Shown here: in pieces, positions 7,801-16,680 of the stretch | How positions within the stretch are numbered: the stretch's first letter is position 1 | Layout: the number at the start of each line of letters is the position of its first letter | Assembly (NCBI RefSeq): GCF_026790145.1 | Contig: NZ_JALAMS010000003.1 | Coordinates: 372,001-436,000, forward strand | Origin: Bacillus_I endophytica_A | GTDB taxonomy: Bacteria > Bacillota > Bacilli > Bacillales > Bacillaceae_H | Length of the DNA: 64,000 nt | Direction of reading: 5' to 3' | Program-made: the position numbers and the translations under genes | Notes under the pieces: model-generated | The model's input: only the letters and a program-made list of their open reading frames with translations | What the model was told of the DNA's origin: nothing | Database searches by the model: none

Positions 7801-9198
7801 ATGGCGAAGAAGATGCCAGAAATCGGCGATTACAAGTACGGTTTTTCTGATAAAGACGTATCCATTTTCCGTTCAGAACGTGGTTTAACGAAAGAAATCG
7901 TAGAAGAAATTTCACGTATGAAGGAAGAGCCACAATGGATGCTTGATTTCCGTTTAAAGTCGCTTGAACATTTTTATAACATGCCAATGCCTCAATGGGG
8001 CGGAGACTTAAATAGCTTAAACTTTGATGAGATTACGTATTATGTAAAACCATCAGAGCGTTCAGAGCGTTCTTGGGATGAAGTACCTGAAGAAATTAAA
8101 CAAACGTTTGATAAATTAGGAATTCCAGAAGCTGAACAAAAATATCTTGCAGGAGTGTCTGCTCAGTATGAGTCAGAAGTTGTTTACCATAACATGCAAG
8201 AAGATCTTGAAGCAAAAGGGATTGTCTTCAAGGATACAGATTCAGCACTAAAAGAAAACGAAGAGCTTTTCCGTGAACACTGGGCGAAAGTAATCCCGCC
8301 AACAGACAATAAGTTTGCAGCGCTAAACTCAGCAGTTTGGTCTGGTGGATCATTCATTTACGTACCAAAAGGTGTAAAAGTAGAAACACCTCTTCAAGCT
8401 TATTTCCGTATTAACTCAGAAAATATGGGACAGTTTGAACGTACGCTTATCATTGTTGATGAAGGCGCACATGTACACTATGTTGAAGGCTGTACAGCAC
8501 CTGTTTATACAACAAACTCACTTCATAGTGCTGTTGTAGAAATCATCATCAAAAAAGATGCTTATTGTCGTTATACAACAATTCAAAACTGGGCGAACAA
8601 CGTATACAACCTTGTAACAAAACGCGCAGTTTGTGAAGAAAACGCGACAATGGAATGGATTGATGGTAACATTGGTTCAAAACTTACAATGAAATATCCA
8701 GCAGTTATCTTAAAGGGTGAAGGTGCTCGTGGTATGACACTTTCTATCGCTCTAGCTGGTAAAGGTCAGCACCAAGATGCAGGAGCTAAAATGATTCACT
8801 TAGCACCAAATACGTCTTCTACAATCGTTTCTAAATCGATTTCTAAACATGGCGGAAAGGTAACATACCGTGGTATTGTTCACTTTGGTCGTCGTGCAGA
8901 AGGTGCTCGTTCTAATATTGAGTGCGATACGCTTATCATGGATAACAAATCAACATCAGATACAATTCCGTACAACGAGATTTTAAACGATAACATCTCG
9001 CTTGAACACGAAGCAAAAGTTTCAAAAGTATCTGAAGAACAGCTTTTCTATCTAATGAGCCGTGGTATCTCAGAAGAAGAAGCAACAGAAATGATCGTAA
9101 TGGGCTTCATCGAGCCGTTTACAAAAGAACTTCCAATGGAATATGCGGTTGAAATGAACCGTCTTATCAAGTTCGAAATGGAAGGTTCTATTGGTTAA
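7801..9198 (+). CDS. sufB: Fe-S cluster scaffold SufB
   Basis: The main scaffold of the SufBCD complex, where the cluster is assembled before transfer to carriers such as SufA. It has 465 residues, full length, with the conserved PPTDNKFAALNSAVWSGG segment, CTAP, GAKMIHLAPNTSS and the C-terminal LFYLMSRGISEEEATEMIV. A strong ribosome binding site (AGGGGGT) precedes the ATG. The last gene of the operon, it is closed by a long terminator hairpin. Confidence 0.97.
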   Translation: MAKKMPEIGDYKYGFSDKDVSIFRSERGLTKEIVEEISRMKEEPQWMLDFRLKSLEHFYNMPMPQWGGDLNSLNFDEITYYVKPSERSERSWDEVPEEIKQTFDKLGIPEAEQKYLAGVSAQYESEVVYHNMQEDLEAKGIVFKDTDSALKENEELFREHWAKVIPPTDNKFAALNSAVWSGGSFIYVPKGVKVETPLQAYFRINSENMGQFERTLIIVDEGAHVHYVEGCTAPVYTTNSLHSAVVEIIIKKDAYCRYTTIQNWANNVYNLVTKRAVCEENATMEWIDGNIGSKLTMKYPAVILKGEGARGMTLSIALAGKGQHQDAGAKMIHLAPNTSSTIVSKSISKHGGKVTYRGIVHFGRRAEGARSNIECDTLIMDNKSTSDTIPYNEILNDNISLEHEAKVSKVSEEQLFYLMSRGISEEEATEMIVMGFIEPFTKELPMEYAVEMNRLIKFEMEGSIG

Positions 9199-9207
9199 TA
9201 AACAGAA

Positions 9208-9247
9208 AAAAGGGTGAACCTCTTTCAAAGAGGTTCACCCTTTTTCT
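9208..9247 (+). terminator. Terminator of the suf operon
   Basis: A 13-bp hairpin, GGGTGAACCTCTT / AAGAGGTTCACCC, with loop TCA and a T run. Confidence 0.93.
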
Positions 9248-9466
9248 TTATCGTAGAGCGTTAAGGCTTTTTTGTTTGGTTTCTTCTACCATTTTTTTTG
9301 CTTTTTGGTCTTCAATATGGTCTCTTTTCGCTTTTTCTTCAATCTTTTCTGTCTCATTGTTAGAATGAGGGATTTCCACTTGTTGATCATTCCTTTTTTA
9401 AAATTTGTAATCAAAGCAGCTTACGTACTGTCCATTAGATTGTTCTAGAAATTAAGCTTCTACCAT
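9248..9466 (-). pseudogene. Small basic/acidic-rich gene broken by two in-frame stops
   Basis: On the minus strand a strong ribosome binding site (GAGGAGGAAG) precedes ATG at 9466, and one reading frame of 73 codons runs to TAA at 9248. It is interrupted by TAA at codons 5 and 23. Between and after the stops the frame still reads like protein, for example FLEQSNGQYVSCFDYKF and then QQVEIPHSNNETEKIEEKAK. Both stops could each come from a single C to T change in a CAA codon. The C-terminal half is charged and helical. I do not recognise the family. A GTG inside could still start a short peptide of about 43 residues. The stretch 9467-9552 shows nothing I can name. Confidence 0.55.
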
Positions 9467-9552
9467 ATCTTCCTCCTCTTAAAAAGCATTCATCTATCCT
9501 TTTCCCCATTTTTTTTAGAATAAATATTATTGGAATCGTAACCTATCGCCCT

Positions 9553-9578
9553 GTTTAAAGAAAAATTAAACGTGGTAC
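9553..9578 (+). promoter_or_regulatory. Candidate SigB general-stress promoter
   Basis: GTTTAA (9553-9558) matches the SigB -35 exactly; after 14 bases TGGTAC (9573-9578) matches GGGTAT at four of six positions. The downstream dehydrogenase belongs to a family with SigB-controlled members in B. subtilis. Confidence 0.45.
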
Positions 9579-9632
9579 TGATAAATACAACAATAAAAAA
9601 TAATTAAAGATAATAGCAAGGAGGAATTGAGA

Positions 9633-10508
9633 ATGAAGGACACAAATCGACAAGTTGGCGGAACAAAAGGACAAACTCAAGATCGTCAGCCAGGAATTGA
9701 AAGTGAAATGGATCCTAGACCTGTATATGAAGAGAAGGACTATAAATATAAAGGTGCGGACAAATTAAAAAACAAAGTAGCTCTTATTACAGGTGGAGAT
9801 AGCGGAATCGGTAGAGCTGTAGCAATTGCTTATGCAAAAGAAGGTGCACATGTTGCTGTTTCTTACTTAGATGAAGAAGGAGATGCAGAACTTGTTAAAG
9901 AAGCAGTAGAGAAAGAAGGAGTAAAGTGTACGCTTCATGCAGGTGACGTAGGAGATGAAGACTTCTGTAAACGTCTTATTAAAGATGTTGTAGCTGAGCA
10001 TGGCCGTATTGATATTCTAGTAAACAATGCAGGTGAACAGCACCCGCAAGACGGAATTGAAAACATTTCAACAGAACAATTGCATAAAACGTTCCAAACA
10101 AACTTCTTCTCTATGTTTTATCTAACAAAAGGTACTCTTCCGTATATGAAAGAAGGAAGCACAATTATCAATACAGCTTCTATTAATGCATATAGAGGGC
10201 ATGCAACTCTTATTGATTACTCTTCAACAAAAGGAGCAATTGTGGCCTTCACACGTTCAATGGCACAGTCTCTTGCAGATAAAGGGATTCGAGTGAATGG
10301 TGTAGCACCCGGTCCAATTTGGACACCGCTTATTCCGGCGACATTCCCAAAAGAACAAGTAGAAGAGTTTGGCTTAGACACTTTAATGAATAGACCAGGA
10401 CAGCCTGTAGAGCACGTAGGAAGTTATGTACTGCTTGCAAGTGATGAATCATCATATATGACAGGTCAGTTCATCCACATTAATGGAGGAGCCTACATTT
10501 CAAGCTAA
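9633..10508 (+). CDS. Short-chain dehydrogenase/reductase, general-stress type (YhdF/YhxD-like)
   Basis: An NAD(P)-dependent oxidoreductase of 291 residues. The nucleotide-binding motif TGGDSGIGRA lies near residue 53, NNAG near 133, and the catalytic Ser-Tyr-Lys are in NTASINAYRG and DYSSTKG. It has the long charged N-terminal extension (about 45 residues, MDPRPVYEEKDYKYKGADKL) seen in the stress-induced YhdF/YhxD group. ATG 9633 is chosen because AAGGAGG ends 8 bases before it. The substrate is unknown. A decayed relative is at 19974-20645. Confidence 0.9.
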   Translation: MKDTNRQVGGTKGQTQDRQPGIESEMDPRPVYEEKDYKYKGADKLKNKVALITGGDSGIGRAVAIAYAKEGAHVAVSYLDEEGDAELVKEAVEKEGVKCTLHAGDVGDEDFCKRLIKDVVAEHGRIDILVNNAGEQHPQDGIENISTEQLHKTFQTNFFSMFYLTKGTLPYMKEGSTIINTASINAYRGHATLIDYSSTKGAIVAFTRSMAQSLADKGIRVNGVAPGPIWTPLIPATFPKEQVEEFGLDTLMNRPGQPVEHVGSYVLLASDESSYMTGQFIHINGGAYISS

Positions 10509-10536
10509 AAAAAAGCCGATTTCCGGCTTTTTTTTA
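10508..10536 (+). terminator. Terminator after the dehydrogenase gene
   Basis: AAAAGCCG / CGGCTTTT hairpin with a T run directly behind the stop codon. Confidence 0.88.
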
Positions 10537-10613
10537 TTATTAACACTGCTCAATCGAGAAATCGAAAAGAATAGGATATAATAGAAGAAAATAAAATGGT
10601 GTGGGGTTTTGAT

Positions 10614-11477
10614 ATGATTCAAATAGGTGTAACAGGCTGGGGTGATCATGATTCCCTTTATCCAGCTGGAACAAGAAGTAATGAAAAATTAGAAGTATAC
10701 AGCGGCCATTTTCCGATTGTTGAAGTGGATTCCTCATTTTATGCTGTTCAACATTCTTCAACATTTGAGAAATGGGTAGCACAAACACCAAAATCATTTG
10801 GATTTATTGTAAAGGCATATCAAGGAATGACAGGGCATTTGAAAGAAGAAATTCCTTTTGAATCGAAAGAGGAAATGTTTGAGAAGTTTAAGCTATCCAT
10901 TTCTCCTCTCATAAAATCAGGTAAGCTAAAGGCTGTTCTCTTTCAATATCCGCCTTGGTTCAGATGTGAAAAAGCTTCAGTCAACTTACTGAACTATACA
11001 AAGAAAATGATGGGACCTATTCCTATTGCAATTGAATTTCGCAATAAAACATGGTTTGAAGGAGATATGAGAGAGCGTACAATATCTTATCTGAAAGAAA
11101 ACGGATGGATTCACACTGTATGTGATGAACCACAGCTTCAAAGTGGAGAAGGATACGTTCCAATTGTGCCAAAGGCAACATCCAAAGAGTTAACAATTAT
11201 TCGTTTTCACGGTCGTAATAGTGCAGGATGGACGAGAGGGAATCGCTCAAATGCAGAGTGGCGAAAAGTACGCTGCTTGTATCGCTATAATGAAAAGGAA
11301 TTAGTAGAGTGGAAAAATCGACTTGAAGAGATGAAAAAGGAAACAAAAGAAATTTGTCTTCTTTTTAACAACAATTCAGCAGGAGATGCTGCAGATAATG
11401 CTAAGCAGATGATTGACCTTCTTGATCTAGAGTATGAAGGGCTTGCTCCAAAGCAGCTAGATTTCTTTGATTTATAA
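10614..11477 (+). CDS. yunF: DUF72 family protein YunF
   Basis: A protein of 287 residues from the DUF72 family, TIM-barrel-like proteins of unknown reaction. Family features are IGVTGWGDHDSLYP at the start, VEVDSSFYAV, FQYPPWF, IAIEFRNKTW and RFHGRN. ATG 10614 follows TGGGGTTTT; an earlier in-frame ATG at 10596 lacks a good ribosome binding site. The gene lies beside yunC and yunB as in B. subtilis. It is probably cytoplasmic, since no signal or membrane segment is seen. Confidence 0.88.
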   Translation: MIQIGVTGWGDHDSLYPAGTRSNEKLEVYSGHFPIVEVDSSFYAVQHSSTFEKWVAQTPKSFGFIVKAYQGMTGHLKEEIPFESKEEMFEKFKLSISPLIKSGKLKAVLFQYPPWFRCEKASVNLLNYTKKMMGPIPIAIEFRNKTWFEGDMRERTISYLKENGWIHTVCDEPQLQSGEGYVPIVPKATSKELTIIRFHGRNSAGWTRGNRSNAEWRKVRCLYRYNEKELVEWKNRLEEMKKETKEICLLFNNNSAGDAADNAKQMIDLLDLEYEGLAPKQLDFFDL

Positions 11478-11541
11478 CTGCCGTTAATCACCTTTCTAAA
11501 TGGCTATCATACATTGACTATAGAAGGGGTGTGTAGTCAAA

Positions 11542-11844
11542 ATGATAACGTTAGAACCGATTGTAATTGAAGGAAAAACATTCAATGCTACAACAGTTGC
11601 TTTGCCAAAAACAACGTTGCTTGTTGTCTCTAACGATAAAGGATACATTATGTGTGGTGCCCTTGATGTTGGATTATTAAACGATAAGTTAAAAGATCGC
11701 AATATTCTAGCAGGACGGGCAACAGGGGTTAAAACGATTGACCAACTCTTAGAGGCTCCTCTTGAATCTGTGACACTTTATGCAGAACAAAAAGGGATTG
11801 TGGCTGGCATGAAGGGAAAAGATGCTTTATTGAAAATGGTGTAG
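11542..11844 (+). CDS. yunC: DUF1805 protein YunC
   Basis: A 100-residue protein of the DUF1805 family, whose members form small compact folds of unknown role. It contains LLVVSNDKGYIMCGALDVGLLN, which aligns with the conserved glycine/cysteine centre of the family. A good ribosome binding site (AGAAGGGGTG) precedes ATG 11542. A terminator follows immediately, so it is likely a single-gene unit or shares transcription with yunF. Confidence 0.88.
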   Translation: MITLEPIVIEGKTFNATTVALPKTTLLVVSNDKGYIMCGALDVGLLNDKLKDRNILAGRATGVKTIDQLLEAPLESVTLYAEQKGIVAGMKGKDALLKMV

Positions 11845-11872
11845 GAAGACGGAAGATGCCGTCTTCTTTTTT
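11845..11872 (+). terminator. Terminator after yunC
   Basis: GAAGACGG / CCGTCTTC hairpin with six-base loop and T run. Confidence 0.9.
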
Positions 11873-11933
11873 GTGAATTTAGAAATGAGCTTATCTTTTC
11901 TTGCATATATATAGTTTGTAGGGGGGATAAGCC

Positions 11934-12698
11934 GTGTATAGATTAAGAAGAAGACCCCATCGCAAAGGTCCTTTGCCATTTCGGTATGTATTATTGTTAA
12001 GCTTTGTTTTCTTTATTTTCTCGACGTCGCTTGGAATTTGGCTTATTAACAAAGCGGTAGAACCGACACTTATGGCTTATGCAAATATGCAAACGAAAAA
12101 AATTGCTCAGTATGTCATTAATGAAGCAATTGATAAAGAAATTACAAACCAGCTTGATCCTGAATCAGTATTTAGTACAACTGGAGAAGCAGGAGATGGC
12201 ACAGCAGTAAATCTTAATACAGCTGTTGTAACAAATGTTTTAAAAGAGACAACAACACTTGTACAAAAAAGCCTGCGCGATATTGAAAAAGGAGAAGGAC
12301 AAATTACAGATCCCCCTAGTGGAGTAGAAATAGAAGAAAATAAAAAACTCCGTGAAGAGGGAATTTTGTATCATATTCCACTTGGGCGTGCTACAGATAA
12401 TGCGTTGCTTGCAAATCTAGGTCCAAACATTCCAGTAGAGTTTAGCACAATTGGAGCGGCCCATACAGATGTAGACACAAGTATTGAGGAGTACGGTATT
12501 AATAATGCTATGATTACTGTTTATGTGAAAGTTCAAGTTGATGTGCAAGTAGTGCTTCCGTTTGCAACAGACGTAGCTAGGGTAACAACGAAAGTTCCTG
12601 TTGCAATGAGAATTCATGAAGGAAGTGTACCAGACTATTACAATAGAGGCGGAGACGGGAATGGAGCAGCTATAGAGCTTCCTAATAAGAAAGAATAA
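11934..12698 (+). CDS. yunB: Sporulation protein YunB
   Basis: A 254-residue protein with a basic N-terminus (RLRRRPHRKG) and one membrane segment at about residues 20-40, so it is probably anchored in the membrane with the rest outside. In B. subtilis YunB is made in the mother cell and is needed for normal sporulation, with no known reaction. The start is GTG 11934, preceded by TAGGGGGGATAAG; no better start is nearby. It lies in the conserved yunB-yunC-lytH neighbourhood. Confidence 0.9.
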   Translation: MYRLRRRPHRKGPLPFRYVLLLSFVFFIFSTSLGIWLINKAVEPTLMAYANMQTKKIAQYVINEAIDKEITNQLDPESVFSTTGEAGDGTAVNLNTAVVTNVLKETTTLVQKSLRDIEKGEGQITDPPSGVEIEENKKLREEGILYHIPLGRATDNALLANLGPNIPVEFSTIGAAHTDVDTSIEEYGINNAMITVYVKVQVDVQVVLPFATDVARVTTKVPVAMRIHEGSVPDYYNRGGDGNGAAIELPNKKE

Positions 12699-12730
12699 AA
12701 AAGGGAAAGAAGTAATCTTTCTCTTTTTTA
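12697..12730 (+). terminator. Terminator after yunB
   Basis: Hairpin AAAAAGGGAAAGA / TCTTTCTCTTTTT with one G-T pair. Confidence 0.75.
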
Positions 12731-12750
12731 TTCTGAAAAGAAAAACTATT

Positions 12751-12779
12751 TTGACAAAAGAGAATAGTATGGTTATAAT
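12751..12779 (+). promoter_or_regulatory. SigA promoter of the NSS symporter operon
   Basis: TTGACA (12751-12756), 17 bases, TATAAT (12774-12779): both hexamers are perfect, suggesting strong expression. Confidence 0.85.
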
Positions 12780-12851
12780 GTTTTAAGAAAAATACATCTA
12801 ATGTCCTAAATAGTCAGAAAAATTAGAAATTTACACAAAGGAGAGAGAAAA

Positions 12852-14366
12852 ATGGACAATCGTCCTCAGTGGGGAACAAGAACAGGTTTCATTTTAGCTG
12901 CAGCTGGCTCAGCAGTAGGGTTAGGGAATATTTGGAGGTTTCCAGCTGTAGCATATGAAAATGGGGGTGGAGCTTTTCTTATTCCTTATCTTTTTGCATT
13001 ATTAACAGCTGGTATTCCATTACTCGTAATGGAGTTTACTATTGGTCACAAATATCGTGGTTCATCACCACTTTCTTTTGCTAGGTTGAATAAGAAAGTC
13101 GAATGGCTTGGATGGTGGCAAGTTGGGATTTCATTTGTTATTGCAACATATTATGCCATTATCATTGCATGGGCTATGTCTTATACAGTGTTCTCATTTG
13201 ACTTAAGCTGGGGTTCTGATCCCGAATCGTTTCTTTATGGAACTCATTTACAGCTGACTGAGCAAGAGGGACAGTTCGGAGGGATGAACTATAGTGTACT
13301 TATTCCGTTAGCCATCGTTTGGATTGTTGTATTAGGTATTTTAATTAAGGGAATTAAAAAGGGCATTGAAATAGCTAATAAGATATTCCTTCCTACATTA
13401 GTTGTTTTGTTTTTAATTATTGTTATTCGAGCTCTAACACTTGATGGGGCAATCGAAGGTCTTAATGCCTTTTTTACACCAAACTGGGAAACAATCACAA
13501 GTGGAAAAGTATGGGTAGCTGCATACGGACAAATCTTCTTTAGTTTATCAATTGGTTTTGCAATCATGGTTACTTATTCAAGCTATCTTCCAAAGAAGTC
13601 TGATATAACAAACAATGCGTTTATTACAGCATTTTTTAATTCAGGATTTGAACTTTTAGCAGGTATTGGAGTATTCTCGGTACTTGGATTTATGGCTATG
13701 CAACAAGGAGTGGACATTAGTGAGGTAGTAAAAGGTGGAGTTGGACTTGCATTTGTAGTTTTTCCGCAAATTATTAATGAATTTCCTGCTTTTAATCAAT
13801 TCTTTGGTGTTCTTTTCTTCTTATCACTTGTACTTGCGGGCTTAACATCTCTCATCTCTATTGTGGAGACATTTGTAGCTGGAATTCAGGATAAGTTTCA
13901 TGTTTCACGTACAAAAGCTGTAGCTGTTGGTGGGGGATTAGCAGCTGTTTTTTCTCTTTTATATGCAACAAAAGGTGGTCTTTACTTCCTTGATGTTATA
14001 GATTATTTCATTAATAACTTAGGGGTAGCATTAGCAGGTCTTGTAGAAGTAATTGCTATTGGATGGATATTCCGTCAGCTTCACTCTCTTCAGAACCATG
14101 CAAACGGTGTATCAGATATCATGCTTGGTGGGTGGTGGAAGCTATGTTTACTATTTATTACACCTCTTGTTCTAGGATATATGATGTTTGAGAATATTCG
14201 TCAAAATTTACTAGAAAATTATGAAGGTTATGCTACATCATTCGTTGTTTCATACGGATGGATTGTAGCTGGAGGAGTCATCCTGCTAGGTATCTTATTC
14301 TCTTTAAAAGGATGGAGTAAAATATCTTTATCAGTTCCGACCGACAAGAAGGAGGTTTCAAAGTAA
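12852..14366 (+). CDS. Sodium-dependent amino acid symporter (NSS/SNF family)
   Basis: A membrane symporter of 504 residues with about 12 membrane segments. The first helix carries the NSS signature GSAVGLGNIWRFP, with the unwound Gly region and sodium-binding residues. The family moves amino acids together with sodium; the substrate here is not visible from sequence. The next gene encodes the small subunit found with methionine/alanine importers MetP/MetS of Corynebacterium, so methionine or alanine is a fair guess. A strong ribosome binding site (AAAGGAGAGAG) precedes the ATG. Confidence 0.92.
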   Translation: MDNRPQWGTRTGFILAAAGSAVGLGNIWRFPAVAYENGGGAFLIPYLFALLTAGIPLLVMEFTIGHKYRGSSPLSFARLNKKVEWLGWWQVGISFVIATYYAIIIAWAMSYTVFSFDLSWGSDPESFLYGTHLQLTEQEGQFGGMNYSVLIPLAIVWIVVLGILIKGIKKGIEIANKIFLPTLVVLFLIIVIRALTLDGAIEGLNAFFTPNWETITSGKVWVAAYGQIFFSLSIGFAIMVTYSSYLPKKSDITNNAFITAFFNSGFELLAGIGVFSVLGFMAMQQGVDISEVVKGGVGLAFVVFPQIINEFPAFNQFFGVLFFLSLVLAGLTSLISIVETFVAGIQDKFHVSRTKAVAVGGGLAAVFSLLYATKGGLYFLDVIDYFINNLGVALAGLVEVIAIGWIFRQLHSLQNHANGVSDIMLGGWWKLCLLFITPLVLGYMMFENIRQNLLENYEGYATSFVVSYGWIVAGGVILLGILFSLKGWSKISLSVPTDKKEVSK

Positions 14367-14473
14367 TGGGAACAAGTGCAGTTGTAATGATGGTTCTTGG
14401 AATGACAATTATTTGGGGTGGGCTAATCGCAAGTATTTCTAATGTTATCATTAAAGCGAAAAAACAACAGTAA
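14366..14473 (+). CDS. MetS-like small subunit of the NSS importer (35 aa)
   Basis: A 35-residue peptide starting MGTSAVVMMVLGMTIIWGG and ending in a basic tail KAKKQQ. It is one membrane helix with a short cytoplasmic end. Its ATG overlaps the symporter stop by one base (TAATG), and the ribosome binding site AAGGAGG lies inside the symporter's last codons, so the two are translated together. Small partners of this kind are known for the NSS methionine/alanine transporter of Corynebacterium glutamicum. The family call rests on size, position and sequence style. Confidence 0.85.
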   Translation: MGTSAVVMMVLGMTIIWGGLIASISNVIIKAKKQQ

Positions 14474-14474
14474 A

Positions 14475-14506
14475 AAAAGAGAGCCTTTTTTAAAGACTCT
14501 CTTTTA
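14475..14506. terminator. Terminator between the NSS operon and lytH
   Basis: AAAGAGAG / CTCTCTTT arms with T runs on both sides can serve both converging units. Confidence 0.8.
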
Positions 14507-14508
14507 AT

Positions 14509-15510
14509 TTATTTTTTGGCTGCTTTTTGACGATCTGCTCGTTCCCACATTTTTAAATGTGAGTAAGGGTCAAAAGACCACTCAGTTCGCCCATTGTCTT
14601 TATACATCCCATAATGAAGATGAGGTGGGAATTTTCCTGATGTTCCAGGCGGGCCATAACCAGTGCTTCCAACACCGCCGACAACCATTCCTGGCTCCAC
14701 AACCTGCCCAACTTCAAGATCTTTCGTAAATCCGCTTAAGTGAGCAAAGTAGTGATAAGTATTATTTACATCGCGTATGCCAAGCCGCCATCCGCCATAT
14801 CTATTCCAACCTTTCATTTCAATAATTCCATAGCAAGTAGAACGCACAGGAACGCTGTAGTTGGCAAAGATGTCTGTTCCTTCATGGATGCGACGTCCGC
14901 CCCATCCACGTGCATCTCCCCATGTGTTTTTGTAGCTGAAATTAGCGTTGAGCGGGAGCGGGAAAGCATGATGATCTAAATCTAGAGTGCCAAAAGTTTT
15001 AAAGAGCTTTGCATGTCCTAGAATGATACTTACAGTTCGGTCACGATGATAATATTGCCAAAGGCCAATCTTAATTTGAGAAGGGGTAATTCCATATGAC
15101 TGCAAATACGAACCAATTGTATATAAAATGTCTTCGTCGTCATACTGATCCGCTTTTCCATCACCATTTCCATCTTTCCCTATTCCTCCAAACAAGGAGA
15201 TAACTGTTTCATTCTGAGCCTCTTTATGAGGATTCATTAGTCCAACCCAACGGCTTGGCTCGATATAAATCCCAAGTGCTCCTTTTTCATGCGGAATATC
15301 TTTATGAGTGCGTCGGACTTGGCGCTCATATTGATCAATTCCAGCAAAGTAATACCAAGGAATATGTGTTGTTGCTTCTGCTTTTTTATACAAGCTCATA
15401 CGTTCTTCACGAAGCGTTTTTTCATCTTTTTCATTCTCCGCGCTAAAAGCAGCTTGCACATTACTAAAGAAAAAACTAACTATAAATAAACCAATAAATA
15501 AGGTTCGCAA
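14509..15510 (-). CDS. lytH: Sporulation L-Ala-D-Glu endopeptidase LytH (M23)
   Basis: A secreted peptidase that in B. subtilis trims peptide side chains to single L-alanine in the spore cortex. The 333-residue protein has a signal peptide (about residues 1-27). The LytM-type zinc site is formed by HEGTD and by HLHY near the C-terminus. It starts with TTG at 15510 behind AAAGGAGG. In B. subtilis the gene is controlled by SigK; I could not identify a convincing SigK promoter. Position beside yunB and yunC supports the call. Confidence 0.92.
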   Translation of the reverse strand: MRTLFIGLFIVSFFFSNVQAAFSAENEKDEKTLREERMSLYKKAEATTHIPWYYFAGIDQYERQVRRTHKDIPHEKGALGIYIEPSRWVGLMNPHKEAQNETVISLFGGIGKDGNGDGKADQYDDEDILYTIGSYLQSYGITPSQIKIGLWQYYHRDRTVSIILGHAKLFKTFGTLDLDHHAFPLPLNANFSYKNTWGDARGWGGRRIHEGTDIFANYSVPVRSTCYGIIEMKGWNRYGGWRLGIRDVNNTYHYFAHLSGFTKDLEVGQVVEPGMVVGGVGSTGYGPPGTSGKFPPHLHYGMYKDNGRTEWSFDPYSHLKMWERADRQKAAKK

Positions 15511-15743
15511 CGAAAAGTCCTCCTTTCTTCAAACTGCTATTCATTAGTGTGTGAAAAAGTTTTTTTTTCATAAACTTAAAATTATGGAAAAGCCTTTTTA
15601 TGGGGCACAGAACTCATGGAAGAATAAGCAAGCAAGCTTGTCTATTTAATGGTAAATATGATAAAGTGGCATAGGATTGACTTATTATTTACTTAAAAAT
15701 TTTTTAAAAAATAACAACTTTTATATGATGGAGATGATGGGAT

Positions 15744-16640
15744 ATGGCAACGAAAGAAGATCATATTCGTAAACCAGATTGGTTAAAAATTAAGCTAAAC
15801 ACAAATGAGAACTATACAGGCTTAAAGAAGATGATGAGAGAAAACAATCTTCATACAGTGTGTGAGGAAGCAAAATGTCCGAATATTCATGAATGCTGGG
15901 CAGTACGTCGTACAGCTACGTTCATGATTCTAGGTGCTGTATGTACACGTGCCTGTCGTTTCTGTGCGGTAAAAACAGGTTTACCGACAGAGCTAGATTT
16001 ACAAGAGCCGGAACGCGTAGCAGATTCCGTTCAACTTATGAACCTAAAACACGCAGTTATCACAGCTGTAGCTCGTGATGATTTAAAAGACGGCGGCGCC
16101 CAAGTATTTGCGGAAACAGTTCGCGCTGTACGTAGAAAAAATCCATTTACAACAATTGAGGTTCTTCCTTCAGATATGGGTGGAGTGGAAGAAAACTTAA
16201 AAATGTTAATGGACGCTCGTCCCGACATCTTAAATCACAACATTGAAACTGTTCGAAATCTTACTAAGAGAGTTCGTGCTCGTGCTACATATGACCGCTC
16301 ATTAGAGTTTTTACGCCGTGCAAAAGAGATGCAGCCTGATATTCCAACGAAATCAAGTCTTATGGTTGGTCTTGGAGAAACAAAAGAAGAGATTATTGAA
16401 ACAATGGATGACTTACGTGCAAATAACGTAGATATCATGACAATTGGTCAATATCTACAACCATCTAAAAAACATCTTAAAGTACAGAAATATTATCATC
16501 CAGATGAGTTTGAAGAGTTAAAAAATATTGCTTTAACAAAAGGCTTCAGCCACGTTGAAGCAGGTCCTCTTGTTCGTTCTTCTTATCATGCTGATGAGCA
16601 AGTAAATGCAGCTTCAAAAGCACGTCAAGAAAAAGCATAA
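15744..16640 (+). CDS. lipA: Lipoyl synthase LipA
   Basis: A radical SAM enzyme that inserts two sulfur atoms into octanoyl groups to form lipoate. The 298-residue protein has both clusters: the auxiliary cluster CEEAKCPNIHEC near residue 41 and the SAM cluster CTRACRFC near residue 71. The C-terminal RSSYHAD supplies the serine ligand of the auxiliary cluster. It stands alone with its own terminator. As an Fe-S enzyme it depends on the Suf system encoded upstream. Confidence 0.97.
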   Translation: MATKEDHIRKPDWLKIKLNTNENYTGLKKMMRENNLHTVCEEAKCPNIHECWAVRRTATFMILGAVCTRACRFCAVKTGLPTELDLQEPERVADSVQLMNLKHAVITAVARDDLKDGGAQVFAETVRAVRRKNPFTTIEVLPSDMGGVEENLKMLMDARPDILNHNIETVRNLTKRVRARATYDRSLEFLRRAKEMQPDIPTKSSLMVGLGETKEEIIETMDDLRANNVDIMTIGQYLQPSKKHLKVQKYYHPDEFEELKNIALTKGFSHVEAGPLVRSSYHADEQVNAASKARQEKA

Positions 16641-16643
16641 ATA

Positions 16644-16680
16644 AAAACAACACGCGTTAATAAAACGCGTGTTGTTTTTT
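16644..16680. terminator. Terminator between lipA and yutC
   Basis: AACAACACGCGTT / AACGCGTGTTGTT hairpin with flanking A and T runs. Confidence 0.92.
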
